Assembly (NCBI GenBank): GCA_030432635.1
Contig: JAUIMB010000015.1
Span: 1-64,000, forward strand
Direction of reading: 5' to 3'
Source of the DNA: Bacteroidia bacterium
GTDB lineage: Bacteria; Bacteroidota; Bacteroidia; Flavobacteriales; Flavobacteriaceae
DNA length: 64,000 nt
Notes under the pieces: generated by a model
What the model was told of the DNA's origin: nothing
Databases searched by the model: none
What the model saw: only the letters and a program-made list of their open reading frames with translations
Program-made: the position numbers and the translations under genes
In this document: positions 45,288-56,700 of the stretch, piece by piece
Layout: the number at the start of each line of letters is the position of its first letter
How positions within the stretch are numbered: the stretch's first letter is position 1

Positions 45288-47651
45288 CTACCGAATTGAA
45301 AAACTCAACCCGAATTTTAAGGCAAAATTGTCCTCAAAATCTGGTAGATTGTAATAGCCATATCGGTAAAAACCTCCAATACCTAACCCTAAATATCCCA
45401 TATTTAGATAATTGATTTTTACTAAGCTTTTGAGTTCGAGTCCTGTTTCTAAATAAACCTCGTTTTTAATATCAAATGAAACATTTTCATGGTCGGAAAC
45501 ACTTTTTAAACTTCCATAACCAATATTGTTGTGTACAACGACATCAGGCTGGAAACGTCCTGCCTTAAATAATAAACCACCAAAGTTATGTGTAGTGAAC
45601 AAGTCGATGCTCGCATTCGATAAAAATTCGTAAAGACGCATCGTTTGGAACTTTCCATTGACAATAAATAGTATGTCATTGGTATATGCACCTTCACCAG
45701 TAATCAATAACCCATAAGGAATACTTGAGTCTATATAATTGGCATTTAGGGTGTAATTGGTTTTTCCGAAGTTCCTCAACCTAAACCCATGTGTAATATT
45801 GAAGGCAAATTTGTTATAGTTAAAGTCGCCATTAAATAAACCTTTTATGCCTCTTGAGTATTTAAAATTAAAAACAGGATGATCAGTGTCATTTCCCATA
45901 TTGCTTCTGAAGGACGACATAGCATTTTCCTTTATGGAGTACGTAAGGTCTATATTTAGTTCTGCGACATCATAGGATTGAATTAATGTAGCTCCACTAT
46001 TGAAACGGTAATCATATGTTGGAGTATACGACGTGCTATTCAATTGTACGGTCCAATAAAAATTCCGAACCAGATTTAAATTTGCTCTGAAGCTATAGGC
46101 TTCAATTTGATCCATACGTTCAGCCATCCAATTTCTAAAATCGGTGATTCCTTTGCTTTTATGTAGTGCATTTAAACCAGCTTCCCTTAAATTGTTTTCA
46201 TATCCAAACGAAAAGGCAATGTTTTTTTTATCAGGAATGTTGGCTGTTATTTCTCCACCATATTTCCATGCTTTGTCTCCAAATCCATAGCCAAAAAATC
46301 CGCCAACAGATACATGCTTCATCACGTCGTCATTGGTGGATAAACCAAGACCAAGCCTTACATCTTCATATTTATTGACTTCAATTAATTTTAAAAGATC
46401 AATATCGACATATTTGAGTGGAAGTTGGCCAGTTAAGATACCTTCACCATACTTAAGTACAGTATCAAATTTGTATTTTTTTCCAACACTATCCAAAAAC
46501 ACATAAGTACGTTCCTCTCTAGTGTTTAAGGTGTCTGTCCTGTAAGAATCCCAAAACGGTTTGGTCTGTTTCGTTGCCTCCTTGGTCATCGTTAGGGTTT
46601 CAAACGGGAAATCCTTTTTGTTAAGATTGGCATTGATGTTCACCTCACTGATGTAACTCTTACCCGTATACTTAAAATCGAGAGGTGCCTTACCTAGCTT
46701 TACAATAAAGTTAAGTTGTTCAGGAAACCATTGGTCATCAATGAAGCTATACTTTTGTTGGATTTTTAACCATGTTTTGCCTTGTTCAAAAGGTTCAGCA
46801 TCGACATTTTGAACGGCATATTTATTTGAATTTATATGGAGCACGCCTTTTAGCCCATCAAAATTTCGTCCTTTTTTAGGCTCAAAGGAAATGACAAAAA
46901 CGGTATCCTGTCCCTTAAGGATTTCCTCTTCAAGCCTAAATTTGTAATAACGGAAAGTTTGATTGTTTAGCGGATTTAAGTATGTGGCTGTAAGTAATGT
47001 AAAGTATTCATCGTAAAAGGAAAAAGGCTGAAAATCCTTAGCGATGGTAGGAAAAGTCGGGTTTTTGAGCCCAGACGTTCTTGTAGCAATTACACTATCT
47101 AACTGCAAATTAGGTTTTAAATAACTGTGTTTGGCAATGGTTTCGGTAATGAAAAAATATTTGTCTTTAAGAAAGTCCCTTACCGTATCACTCGGTTTTT
47201 CTTCAGCAGTGTCTAGAACAATTTTACTATATGTTGTGTAGGTAAATGAGGGAATGTTCAATGGGTTGTTACGCGGCTTATTGGCTAGAACGTTTCTAAT
47301 AATGCGATGTGCAGGGTTTTCTGTAGAATTTATAACCACTTCATCCAGGACATCCGTTTTAGGAGTGAGCAATATTGTCGATGATGTTAAACGGCTTAGA
47401 TCCAAGTTTAATCGTTCATAATTTAAATGGCTTATGGTAATGGAGTCAACGGTCTTGTCCTTGATATAAAACACACCATCAATGTCAGATACCGTACCAA
47501 TGTTTCTTTTGTTATTAAAGGCCACATTGGCAAAAACAACGGGCTCATTAGTTTCAGAATCTATCAATGTTAGTTTAGTTTGTCTTTGGGCAAAAAGACA
47601 AATAGGAAACAAAAAGACACATATAACAAACTTTATATTGGGTTGTGGCAT
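45288..47651 (-). CDS. DUF5686 outer-membrane protein with N-terminal carboxypeptidase-regulatory-like domain
   Basis: Protein of 787 residues. Signal peptide 1-21 (CLFAQ), then a CarboxypepD_reg-like beta-sandwich (about 25-105, LIDSETNEPVVFANVAFNNK and VSDIDGVFYI) as found in TonB-dependent receptors. The remaining about 670 residues match the DUF5686 pattern with many amphipathic strands and a terminal aromatic residue region (LKFGLSFSIR), indicating a beta-barrel. The family is widespread in Bacteroidota with no firm function. Transcribed alone, divergent from malic enzyme. Confidence 0.85.
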   Translation of the reverse strand: MPQPNIKFVICVFLFPICLFAQRQTKLTLIDSETNEPVVFANVAFNNKRNIGTVSDIDGVFYIKDKTVDSITISHLNYERLNLDLSRLTSSTILLTPKTDVLDEVVINSTENPAHRIIRNVLANKPRNNPLNIPSFTYTTYSKIVLDTAEEKPSDTVRDFLKDKYFFITETIAKHSYLKPNLQLDSVIATRTSGLKNPTFPTIAKDFQPFSFYDEYFTLLTATYLNPLNNQTFRYYKFRLEEEILKGQDTVFVISFEPKKGRNFDGLKGVLHINSNKYAVQNVDAEPFEQGKTWLKIQQKYSFIDDQWFPEQLNFIVKLGKAPLDFKYTGKSYISEVNINANLNKKDFPFETLTMTKEATKQTKPFWDSYRTDTLNTREERTYVFLDSVGKKYKFDTVLKYGEGILTGQLPLKYVDIDLLKLIEVNKYEDVRLGLGLSTNDDVMKHVSVGGFFGYGFGDKAWKYGGEITANIPDKKNIAFSFGYENNLREAGLNALHKSKGITDFRNWMAERMDQIEAYSFRANLNLVRNFYWTVQLNSTSYTPTYDYRFNSGATLIQSYDVAELNIDLTYSIKENAMSSFRSNMGNDTDHPVFNFKYSRGIKGLFNGDFNYNKFAFNITHGFRLRNFGKTNYTLNANYIDSSIPYGLLITGEGAYTNDILFIVNGKFQTMRLYEFLSNASIDLFTTHNFGGLLFKAGRFQPDVVVHNNIGYGSLKSVSDHENVSFDIKNEVYLETGLELKSLVKINYLNMGYLGLGIGGFYRYGYYNLPDFEDNFALKFGLSFSIR

Positions 47652-47721
47652 CGAGATAAGTTTAGATATATAACAAATTTTCAGCTAATAAATTATAAGC
47701 TAAAGTGTATTTTAAAACTAC

Positions 47722-47729
47722 TATTTTTG
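47722..47729 (+). promoter_or_regulatory. -7 box of the malic enzyme gene
   Basis: TATTTTTG matches TAnnTTTG and ends 56 bases before the ATG at 47786. It lies within the upstream extension of the open frame (from 47705), supporting the later start. Confidence 0.55.
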
Positions 47730-47785
47730 TAATCGCATTGCAATCTTTTCTAAACATAAATAAGAAAAGGGCAAAAACAGAAACT

Positions 47786-50074
47786 ATGAGTAAGGAAAGT
47801 AAACGTCGCGAAGCATTGGTTTATCATGCCAAGCCACAACCAGGGAAAATACAAGTTGTTCCAACCAAAAAATACGCCTCACAAAGAGATTTATCACTAG
47901 CTTATTCTCCAGGTGTTGCAGAACCCTGTTTAGAAATAGAAAAAGATATCAATAATGTATATCGCTACACGGCCAAGGGTAATTTGGTCGCTGTTATATC
48001 AAATGGGACTGCGGTTTTAGGTTTGGGTAATATAGGTCCGGAAGCATCTAAACCAGTAATGGAAGGAAAAGGTCTCCTCTTTAAGATTTTTGCTGATATT
48101 GATGTATTTGATATTGAGATCGATACTGAAAATATCGATGAGTTTATCCAAACCGTAAAAAACATAGCACCAACTTTTGGAGGTATTAACCTGGAAGATA
48201 TTAAAGCACCAGAAGCTTTTGAAATTGAACGCCGTTTGAAAGCCGAACTAGATATTCCGGTGATGCACGATGACCAACATGGTACTGCCATTATCTCCTC
48301 TGCAGCGTTACTTAATGCCTTACAGCTTGCTGAAAAACAAATAGAACACGTAAAAATCGTCATTAGTGGTGCTGGTGCAGCAGCAATTTCTTGTTCGCGA
48401 TTATATCGAGCATGTGGAGCACGAAAGGAGCACATGGTAATGCTTGATAGTAAAGGTGTTATTAGAGTTGATCGTGAACACCTTACTGAAGAGAAAGCCG
48501 AATTTGCAACACATAGAAAGATTGATACTTTAGCGGAAGCGATGAAAGATGCTGATGTATTTATCGGACTGTCAAAAGCAGATATCGTTGATCCAGCGAT
48601 GTTAAAATCAATGGCGAAGAACCCGATTGTGTTTGCTATGGCTAATCCCAATCCTGAAATCCAATACAAACTCGCCATCGCAACACGCGATGATATCATT
48701 ATGGCAACTGGACGAAGTGATCATCCTAATCAAGTCAATAATGTACTAGGATTTCCATTTATATTTCGTGGTGCATTGGATGTTCGAGCAACCAAAATTA
48801 ATGAAGCGATGAAAATGGCGGCTGTTAAAGCCTTGGCTGCTTTAGCAAAGGAACCAGTACCAGAACAGGTGAATATTGCTTATGGAGAGACCAAACTGAC
48901 CTTTGGAAAGGACTATATCATCCCAAAACCTTTTGATCCACGTTTGATTTCTGAGGTGTCACCAGCTGTAGCAAAAGCGGCAATGGAGAGTGGTATTGCC
49001 AAAGAACCTATTGAGGATTGGCAGAAGTATAAAGAGGAGCTGATGGAACGTTCTGGTTCTGATAATAAAATAGTTCGCCTGTTGTTGAATCGTGCCAGAC
49101 TCAACCCAAAACGAGTTGTTTTTGCCGAAGCAGATCAACTGGATGTACTTAAAGCTGCCCAAATTGTTCATGATGATGGTATTGCTATACCTATTTTATT
49201 AGGACGTCGTGATAAGATTTTGGACCTTATGAAAGAGATCGATTTTGAAGGTGACCTTGAAATCATTGATCCGAAATCGGATGAGGAAGAAGAGCGCAAA
49301 AACAAATATGCAAAAGTCTACTGGCAACAACGGCAACGTAATGGCGTAACGTTGTATTCTGCACAAAAAATTATGAGAGAACGCAATTACTTTGCCGCAA
49401 TGATGGTGAATGAAGGAGATGCAGACGCTTTGATTTCTGGATATTCGCGAAGTTATCCATCTGTTGTCAAACCCATGCTGGAACTTATCGGGATGGCTCC
49501 TGGTTCGACAAGGGTTGCGACTACTAATGTGATGATGACAAAACGAGGACCAATGTTTTTGAGTGATACCTCTATTAATATTAACCCATCTGCCAGCGAC
49601 TTGACTAGAATTGCCCAAATGACAGCAGGTGTGGTCAAAATGTTTGGTATGGAACCTGTTATGGCCATGATTTCCTATTCAAATTTTGGTTCGTCAAAAG
49701 ATCAAACAGCTACCAAAGTAAAAGAAGCCGTAAAATACCTTCACAAGCGTCATCCAAATTTAGTGGTGGATGGTGAGTTACAAACCGATTTTGCATTAAA
49801 TCGAGAGATGCTTCAGGATATATTTCCGTTTTCCAAACTGGCAGGACGAAAGGTCAATACACTCATATTTCCGAATCTTGAATCGGCAAATATCACCTAC
49901 AAACTGCTGAAGGAATTAAACAAATCAGACTCCATTGGTCCCATCATGATGGGCATGAATAAACCTGTTCACATCCTTCAGTTGGATGCTAGTGTGGATG
50001 AAATTGTAAACATGGCTGCAATTGCTGTTATTGATGCACAACAAAAAGAGAAAAAAAGAAGCGCTCAAGCTTAA
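47786..50074 (+). CDS. maeB: NADP-dependent malic enzyme with phosphotransacetylase-like domain
   Basis: Protein of 762 residues from ATG 47786; a start at 47705 would lie before the promoter. The N-terminal malic enzyme domain (about 1-420) has SLAYSPGVAEPC, DDQHGTAII and the nucleotide fold VISGAGAAAISCSRL. The C-terminal about 330 residues are phosphate acetyl/butyryltransferase-like (RVVFAEADQLDVLKAAQI), which is normally regulatory in MaeB. Converts malate to pyruvate, CO2 and NADPH. Monocistronic. Confidence 0.95.
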   Translation: MSKESKRREALVYHAKPQPGKIQVVPTKKYASQRDLSLAYSPGVAEPCLEIEKDINNVYRYTAKGNLVAVISNGTAVLGLGNIGPEASKPVMEGKGLLFKIFADIDVFDIEIDTENIDEFIQTVKNIAPTFGGINLEDIKAPEAFEIERRLKAELDIPVMHDDQHGTAIISSAALLNALQLAEKQIEHVKIVISGAGAAAISCSRLYRACGARKEHMVMLDSKGVIRVDREHLTEEKAEFATHRKIDTLAEAMKDADVFIGLSKADIVDPAMLKSMAKNPIVFAMANPNPEIQYKLAIATRDDIIMATGRSDHPNQVNNVLGFPFIFRGALDVRATKINEAMKMAAVKALAALAKEPVPEQVNIAYGETKLTFGKDYIIPKPFDPRLISEVSPAVAKAAMESGIAKEPIEDWQKYKEELMERSGSDNKIVRLLLNRARLNPKRVVFAEADQLDVLKAAQIVHDDGIAIPILLGRRDKILDLMKEIDFEGDLEIIDPKSDEEEERKNKYAKVYWQQRQRNGVTLYSAQKIMRERNYFAAMMVNEGDADALISGYSRSYPSVVKPMLELIGMAPGSTRVATTNVMMTKRGPMFLSDTSININPSASDLTRIAQMTAGVVKMFGMEPVMAMISYSNFGSSKDQTATKVKEAVKYLHKRHPNLVVDGELQTDFALNREMLQDIFPFSKLAGRKVNTLIFPNLESANITYKLLKELNKSDSIGPIMMGMNKPVHILQLDASVDEIVNMAAIAVIDAQQKEKKRSAQA

Positions 50075-50095
50075 GGTATTAGCCTATTAATCACC

Positions 50096-50125
50096 TTTGA
50101 AATGTAAATAATTTTATTACATTTG
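50096..50125 (+). promoter_or_regulatory. promoter of ruvA-sprA
   Basis: TTTG at 50096-50099, 18-base spacer and TACATTTG at 50118-50125, close to the full Bacteroidota consensus. Transcription should start near 50131, about 25 bases before the ruvA ATG. Confidence 0.75.
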
Positions 50126-50154
50126 GGCATTAATACGGATGCAACCTAGCGTAC

Positions 50155-50736
50155 ATGATTACACACATTCAAGGTAAATTGGTGGAGAAGAATCCAACAG
50201 ATGTCGTAATTGACTGCAATGGTGTCGGTTATCTCTTAAATATTTCCTTACATACGTTTTCACAAATTCCTGATCAGGAAGCGCTCAAATTGTATTCGCA
50301 TCTCATTGTGCGTGAAGACTCGCATACCTTATACGGCTTCTCGTCTTTGGCCGAACGTGATATTTTTAAATTGTTGATTTCAGTAAGCGGTATAGGTGCC
50401 AATACAGCTCGAACAATGTTGTCGTCTTTGTCACCTCAACAGGTAAAAGAGGCAATTGCTCATGGAGATGTGGCTTTGATTCAATCTGTAAAGGGTATTG
50501 GAGCAAAAACTGCGGCTAGGGTGATATTGGATTTAAAGGATAAAATTTTAAAAGTTTATGATATAGATGAAGTTTCTGTTAATAAAAACAATACCTACAA
50601 AGATGAAGCGTTATCTGCTTTAGAAGTTTTGGGATTCGCCAAAAAACAATCAGAAAAAATTGTGGACAAAATCGTTTCTCAACAGCCTGAAGCGAGCATA
50701 GAAACCATAATTAAGGAAGCTCTAAAAAAATTATAA
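50155..50736 (+). CDS. ruvA: Holliday junction DNA-binding protein RuvA
   Basis: Protein of 193 residues. Domain I is an OB fold (1-63, ITHIQGKLVEKNPTDVVIDCNGVGY), domain II has two helix-hairpin-helix motifs (LLISVSGIGANTARTML and LIQSVKGIGAKTAARVI) and domain III is a helical RuvB-binding unit (about 145-193, EALSALEVLGF). Followed after 3 bases by sprA, an order common in Flavobacteriia, although the two functions are unrelated. Confidence 0.97.
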   Translation: MITHIQGKLVEKNPTDVVIDCNGVGYLLNISLHTFSQIPDQEALKLYSHLIVREDSHTLYGFSSLAERDIFKLLISVSGIGANTARTMLSSLSPQQVKEAIAHGDVALIQSVKGIGAKTAARVILDLKDKILKVYDIDEVSVNKNNTYKDEALSALEVLGFAKKQSEKIVDKIVSQQPEASIETIIKEALKKL

Positions 50737-50739
50737 AAT

Positions 50740-53700
50740 TTGATTGCAACTAACTCTACAATATCAAAATTATCTTATCGTTTTCTATTGCTAATTGCCA
50801 TTGTCATGGTAAGCGGTTTGGGGCATGCTCAAAATGATCCTGCTGCAGAACAAGACTCTACACAAACAGGATTTTCATTGGGAGCATTGAAGTTTCCAAA
50901 TCCGCAGAGTATTATCTCAAAATATACATATGACCCGAAGACAGATCGTTATATTTATACGGAATCTGTTGGAAGCTTTAACATCAATTACCCAATTATC
51001 TTAACTCCTGAAGAGTACCAAAAACTTGTGCTGGCAGAGCAACAGCGCTTGTATTACAAACAGAAAATTGATGCAGCTGCAGGTCAAAAAGAAGGAACCG
51101 AAGACGAACAAAAAAACCTGCTTCCTGAGTTTTATGTGAATTCTGGTTTTTTTGAGACGATATTTGGTAGCAACACTATTGAAGTGATCCCTCAAGGATC
51201 TGTGGAAATGGATTTGGGGATTTTGTTTACCAAACAAGACAACCCAACGTTCTCACCACGAAATCGTAGTAATTTTACATTCGATTTTGATCAACGTATC
51301 AGTTTAAGCTTATTGGGAAAGGTGGGAACGCGTTTACAAGTTACAGCAAATTACGATACCGAATCCACTTTTGATTTTCAAAATTTGGTGAAGCTTGAAT
51401 ATACACCAACCGAAGACGATATCATTAGAAAAATTGAGGTTGGTAACGTTAATATGCCTCTCAATAGTTCCCTAATTACTGGAGCTCAAAGTTTATTTGG
51501 TGTCAAAACCGAATTGCAATTTGGTAAAACGCGAGTGACGGCTATATTCTCCGAGCAACAATCTCAATCGCAATCTGTGGTTGCCCAAGGTGGTGGCACA
51601 GTAGAGGAATTTGAATTTTTTGCTAGGGATTATGATGAGAATAGGCATTACTTCTTAGCGCAGTATTTTAGAGATACCTATGATGAAGCCATGCTTCGTT
51701 ACCCATTCATCAACAATAATGTTCAAATAACCAGATTGGAAGTATGGGTTACCAATCGAAGCAACCAAACCCAAAATGTCAGAAATGTCGTTGCTTTACA
51801 GGATTTAGGAGAGTTTCAAATCATTGGATTGAATGGTGGAGCTCCACCTCCAGGGTTTTTGAGTCCGAGTGGTTCCTTATTTCCAGATAATGGGAACAAT
51901 GCCTTTGATCCAACAAATATTGGAAATGGTGGTTCACTGTTGTCGCCAGCAATTAGAGATATTACTACAGCCGAACAAGGTATTTTAACACAAGCTAATG
52001 AAGGTTTTGATTTTGGTAAACTTGAAAATGCCAGAAAACTTCAACAAGGAAGGGATTATACCTTAAATACGCAGCTAGGTTATATTTCCCTGAACCAACG
52101 ATTGTTAAACGACGAAATACTCGCAGTAGCTTTTCAGTATACCATAGGAGGTAAGGTGTATCAAGTTGGTGAATTTGCAAATGATGGTGTGAATTCCACG
52201 GCAACAAATACTGATGATGATAATGATGGCATTCCTAATGTTGCTGATGTCGATATCAATGGAGATGGTTTCCTGGATAATGGAACCGATAGTGATGGTG
52301 ATGGTATTAATGATGCTGCTGATGCTGATATCGATAACGATGGAACCATTGATAATGGTCCAGACGTAAATGCCGACGGTATTAATGATAACTTTGTTGT
52401 TGGTGAGGGTTCCACACAGAGCTTGGTAGTAAAAATGTTAAAGAGTCCAATAACCGATGTCAATCAGCCGATTTGGGACCTGATGATGAAAAACATCTAT
52501 GATTCTGGCGCATTTCAGTTAGAGCAAGACGATTTTAGACTCAATATTTTCTACACAGAAACTTCTCCTTTAAATTATATAGTACCTGTCGAGGGAACGG
52601 TATTTCCTCCTTTCGATAACAACACGCCTTTTATTACTGGTGACGATTCAGAGATTCAGGATATCCCATTAATTCGTCTCTTTCATTTAGATCGATTGAA
52701 CTTTAATAATGATCCGCAAGCAGGAGGTGATGGTTTCTTTGACTTTGTGGAAGGACAGACAGTACTTTCGCAAAACGGAAAAATCATTTTTACGAAGGTA
52801 GAGCCTTTTGGGCGTTATCTATTTGATATTCTCGATGATGATGGAAACCCAAATGATAATGATGCAGACTATGAATATAATGAAGGTGATCCTGGACCCA
52901 ATCCGTACAACCTTAACCAAGAAAAGTACGTTTACGATATTTTATACAAGCAAACAAAAACGGCTGCGCTCGATGAAGCCGAGAAAAACAAGTTCCAGAT
53001 CAAGGGACGCTATAAATCTTCAGGAGGTGATGGTATTCCTTTAGGCGCTTTTAATGTTCCTCGAGGTTCAGTGGTGGTGACAGCTGGTGGACGAACATTG
53101 GTTGAAGGTCAGGATTATACGGTCAATTATCAAATTGGTAGGGTGTATATCATCGACGAAGCCCTTAAATCATCAAACACACCCATTAATGTTTCGGTCG
53201 AAAATAATGCGGTGTTTGGTCAACAAACACGTCGTTTTTCAGGTGTGAATGTCGAACACCAATTCAATGAGAATTTTGTTTTGGGCGCGACCATTCTCAA
53301 TTTAAGTGAGCGACCAATAACCCAAAAAGCCAATTACAACACAGAACCTATAAATAATACAATTTTTGGGTTCAATGGAAATTATTCAACCGAAGTGCCT
53401 TTCTTTACAAGATTGGTCAATAAATTGCCAAATATTGATACAGATGCACCATCAAATATTTCGGTAAGAGGAGAGTTTGCTTATTTGAAGCCAGGTGCTC
53501 CAAAAGGAACGAATTTTAATAATGAAGCAACAGCTTATGTTGATGATTTCGAAGGCACGCAAGGCGCTATCGATCTTTTGTCACCACAATCTTGGTTCTT
53601 ATCGAGTAGACCACGAACTGTAAATGGTGTGCAAGAAGATGACCCAGTTAATGCACCTGGTGTCCAAAATGGTTATGATCGTGCGTTTTTGAACTGGTAT

Positions 53701-56700
53701 TCTATTGATCCTATATTTTATAGTAATCAGCGTCCAGATGAAATTTCCGATGATGATGTATCTGACTTATATACGAGACGTGTATTTATTGACGAAGTAT
53801 TCCCTGAGATTGATATTGCCCAAGGTCAAAACACTGTAATTAATACCTTGGATTTAGTATACTATCCAACGGAAAGAGGACCTTATAACTTTGACCCAAT
53901 GGCTACCGATGATAATCTCGATCCAGCGACAAGTTGGGCTGGTATCACAAGGCAGATTACATCTACCGATTTTGAACAAGCCAATGTCGAATACATCGAG
54001 TTTTGGTTACAGGATCCGTTTTTGAATAACGAACCTGGTACCAGTCAGCCAGGTAAAATATTTGTGAATTTGGGTAATATTTCCGAAGACGTCTTAAAAG
54101 ATGGTAAAAAGCAATACGAAAATGGCTTGCCTGAAAATGGAGATATCACACCACTTTTACCAGAAACACTATACCAAACGGTTGTACCAAGAAACCAATC
54201 CTTAATTTATACGTTTTCAACTACAGGTGATGAGCGAAACAATCAAGATGTTGGTTACGATGGCTATGATGACAATGAGGAAATCGCTCGCTTTGGTGGG
54301 AACTTTGGGCCAGACCCTTCCAAGGATAATTATCTATACTATTTAAATAATTCAGGAAATATATTTCAACGCTACAAGCAATACAATGGTCAGCAAGGTA
54401 ACTCTCCTGATGTATTCACCGATACCAATAGAGGCTCAACACCTCAACCTGATGTAGAGGATATCAATAGGGATAATACCATGAATACTATTGATAGCTA
54501 TTTTGAGTATGAAATAGAAATCAATGAAAACACCCTTAACATCAATAACCCTCAAATTAATGATGTAAAGCAGCGAAATGTTACGTTGCCAAATGGGCAA
54601 TCAGCAACAGTTTTTTGGTATCAATTTAGAATTCCTATTGGAGAAGGACCAAATAGAAGAGCCATTGGAGGCATTTCTGATATTAGATCTGTTCGTTTTG
54701 CTCGTCTTTATCTTGAAGACTTCACAGAAAGAACGGTTTTGCGATTTGCGACTTTGGATCTTGTGCGAAGTGATTGGAGACGTTACCGATTGACCTTAGA
54801 TGACGAGCCTAACAATGATAATGATGATACTGAATTTTCAGTAGGTGTTGTTGGTTTACAAGAGAATGATGGTAACTATGTCTTGCCTCCAGGAGTTGTT
54901 TTAGAGCAACTTAACAACAACAACAATATCATTCGCCAAAACGAACAATCCTTACAGGTAGAAGTGTGTAATCTTGAGCCTGAAGACTCAAGAGGAGTTT
55001 TCAAGAATATTAATGTGGATATGCGTCAGTATAATAAACTGCGTATGTTTATACATGCCCAAGAAGGTGAAACAGGCATGCTCAATGATGGTGACCTAGT
55101 TGGATTTATTCGAATGGGTAATGACTTCACCCAAAACTTCTATGAGATAGAAGTACCTTTAGAAGTGTCTTCAGGAAGTATTTCAGCCGAAAGTGTCTGG
55201 CCTGAAGCCAATGAAATTAATATAGAACTAAGTGTTTTAGAACAAATCAAGTCACTAGGAATCGCAAATGGGACACTTGCTAATGAGGATCCGTCTTATT
55301 ATGATGTCGTTGGTAATGAAATAACTCCAGTGGCTGAATTTGATCCGTTTACATTAGGGCAACAAAGGGTTGCCATAAAAGGAAACCCAAATTTTGGAGA
55401 CGTTCGGGTATTAATGGTAGGTGTGAAAAACTCAGGTCAAAGTGGCATGGGTGTCTGCGGTGAAGTGTGGTTTAATGAACTACGTCTTTCAGATCTCGAT
55501 AATGAGGGTGGTTGGGCTGCTGTTGCTGCCATGGATGCTAACTTTGCCGATTTTGCCAATGTTAGTGCAACTGGTAGAAAAACAACCATTGGTTTTGGTT
55601 CGGTTGAGCAACGACCTAATGAACGAAGTCGAGAAGATGTGCTTCAATATGATGTAGTTACCAACTTTAACCTAGGACAATTATTACCAAAAAAATGGGG
55701 CATACAGTTGCCATTCAATTATGCCATAGGTGAAGAGATCATCACACCTGAATATGATCAATTCTATAAGGATTTAAAGTTGGAAGCCCGACTTGATGCC
55801 GCTAATTCTGAAGAAGAAAGAGAAACCATCAAAACGCAATCGGAAGATTATACCAAACGTCAAAGCATCAACTTTATTGGTGTAAGAAAAAATAGGACTA
55901 CCGACAAAAAACCACGTTTCTATGATGTTGAAAACTTAACGTTCAATTATTCCTATAACAAGGAAGAGCATAGAGATTTTGAAATTGAAAATTCCTTGAG
56001 TCAAAATGTTAGGGTTGGCGCAAACTACAATTACAATTTCGAACCGATTAACATTGAACCATTTAAAAAGAATGATTCGTTGTTTAGAAACAAGTATTGG
56101 AAGATTTTAAAGGATTTCAATTTCAATCCGATTCCTACAAGTTTCTCTGCGACGTCTGATATTATTCGACAGTTTAACAAACAAAAGTTTAGGGAGGTTG
56201 AACTTGCAGGAGGAAATATAGGTCTCGAAGAACTTTTCCGTAGAAACTACAATTTCAATACCCAATATGTCATCAATTACAATTTAACGAAGGCATTGAG
56301 TTTAAACTTCACAGCTGCCAATACTAACATCGTAAGAAATTATTTTATAAATGATGAGCTCAACGGAAGACAAGATCCAACGTTGGATGTTTGGGATGGT
56401 TTCTTTGATCTAGGTGACCCTAATATTCAGAACCAACAACTACAGGTCAATTATGAAATACCGTTGTATAAAATACCGACGCTAAGCTTCTTGAGAGCCA
56501 CGTATTCCTATACAGGAGATTTTCAATGGCAAAAAGGCTCTGATTTGAACGCCAACCTACCTATAGATAATGGCGACGGAACCTTTACGAGGTATAATCT
56601 TGGAAATTCCATTCAGAATGCAAATACACACAACATAAATTCGACACTAAACATGGAGTCGCTTTATAAGTATATTGGCATTAAAAAGAAACGAACAGCA

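Noticed and set aside
47965-48699. 244-residue open frame antisense to maeB
   Set aside because: Shadow of a strongly conserved gene; no start context, domain or promoter.
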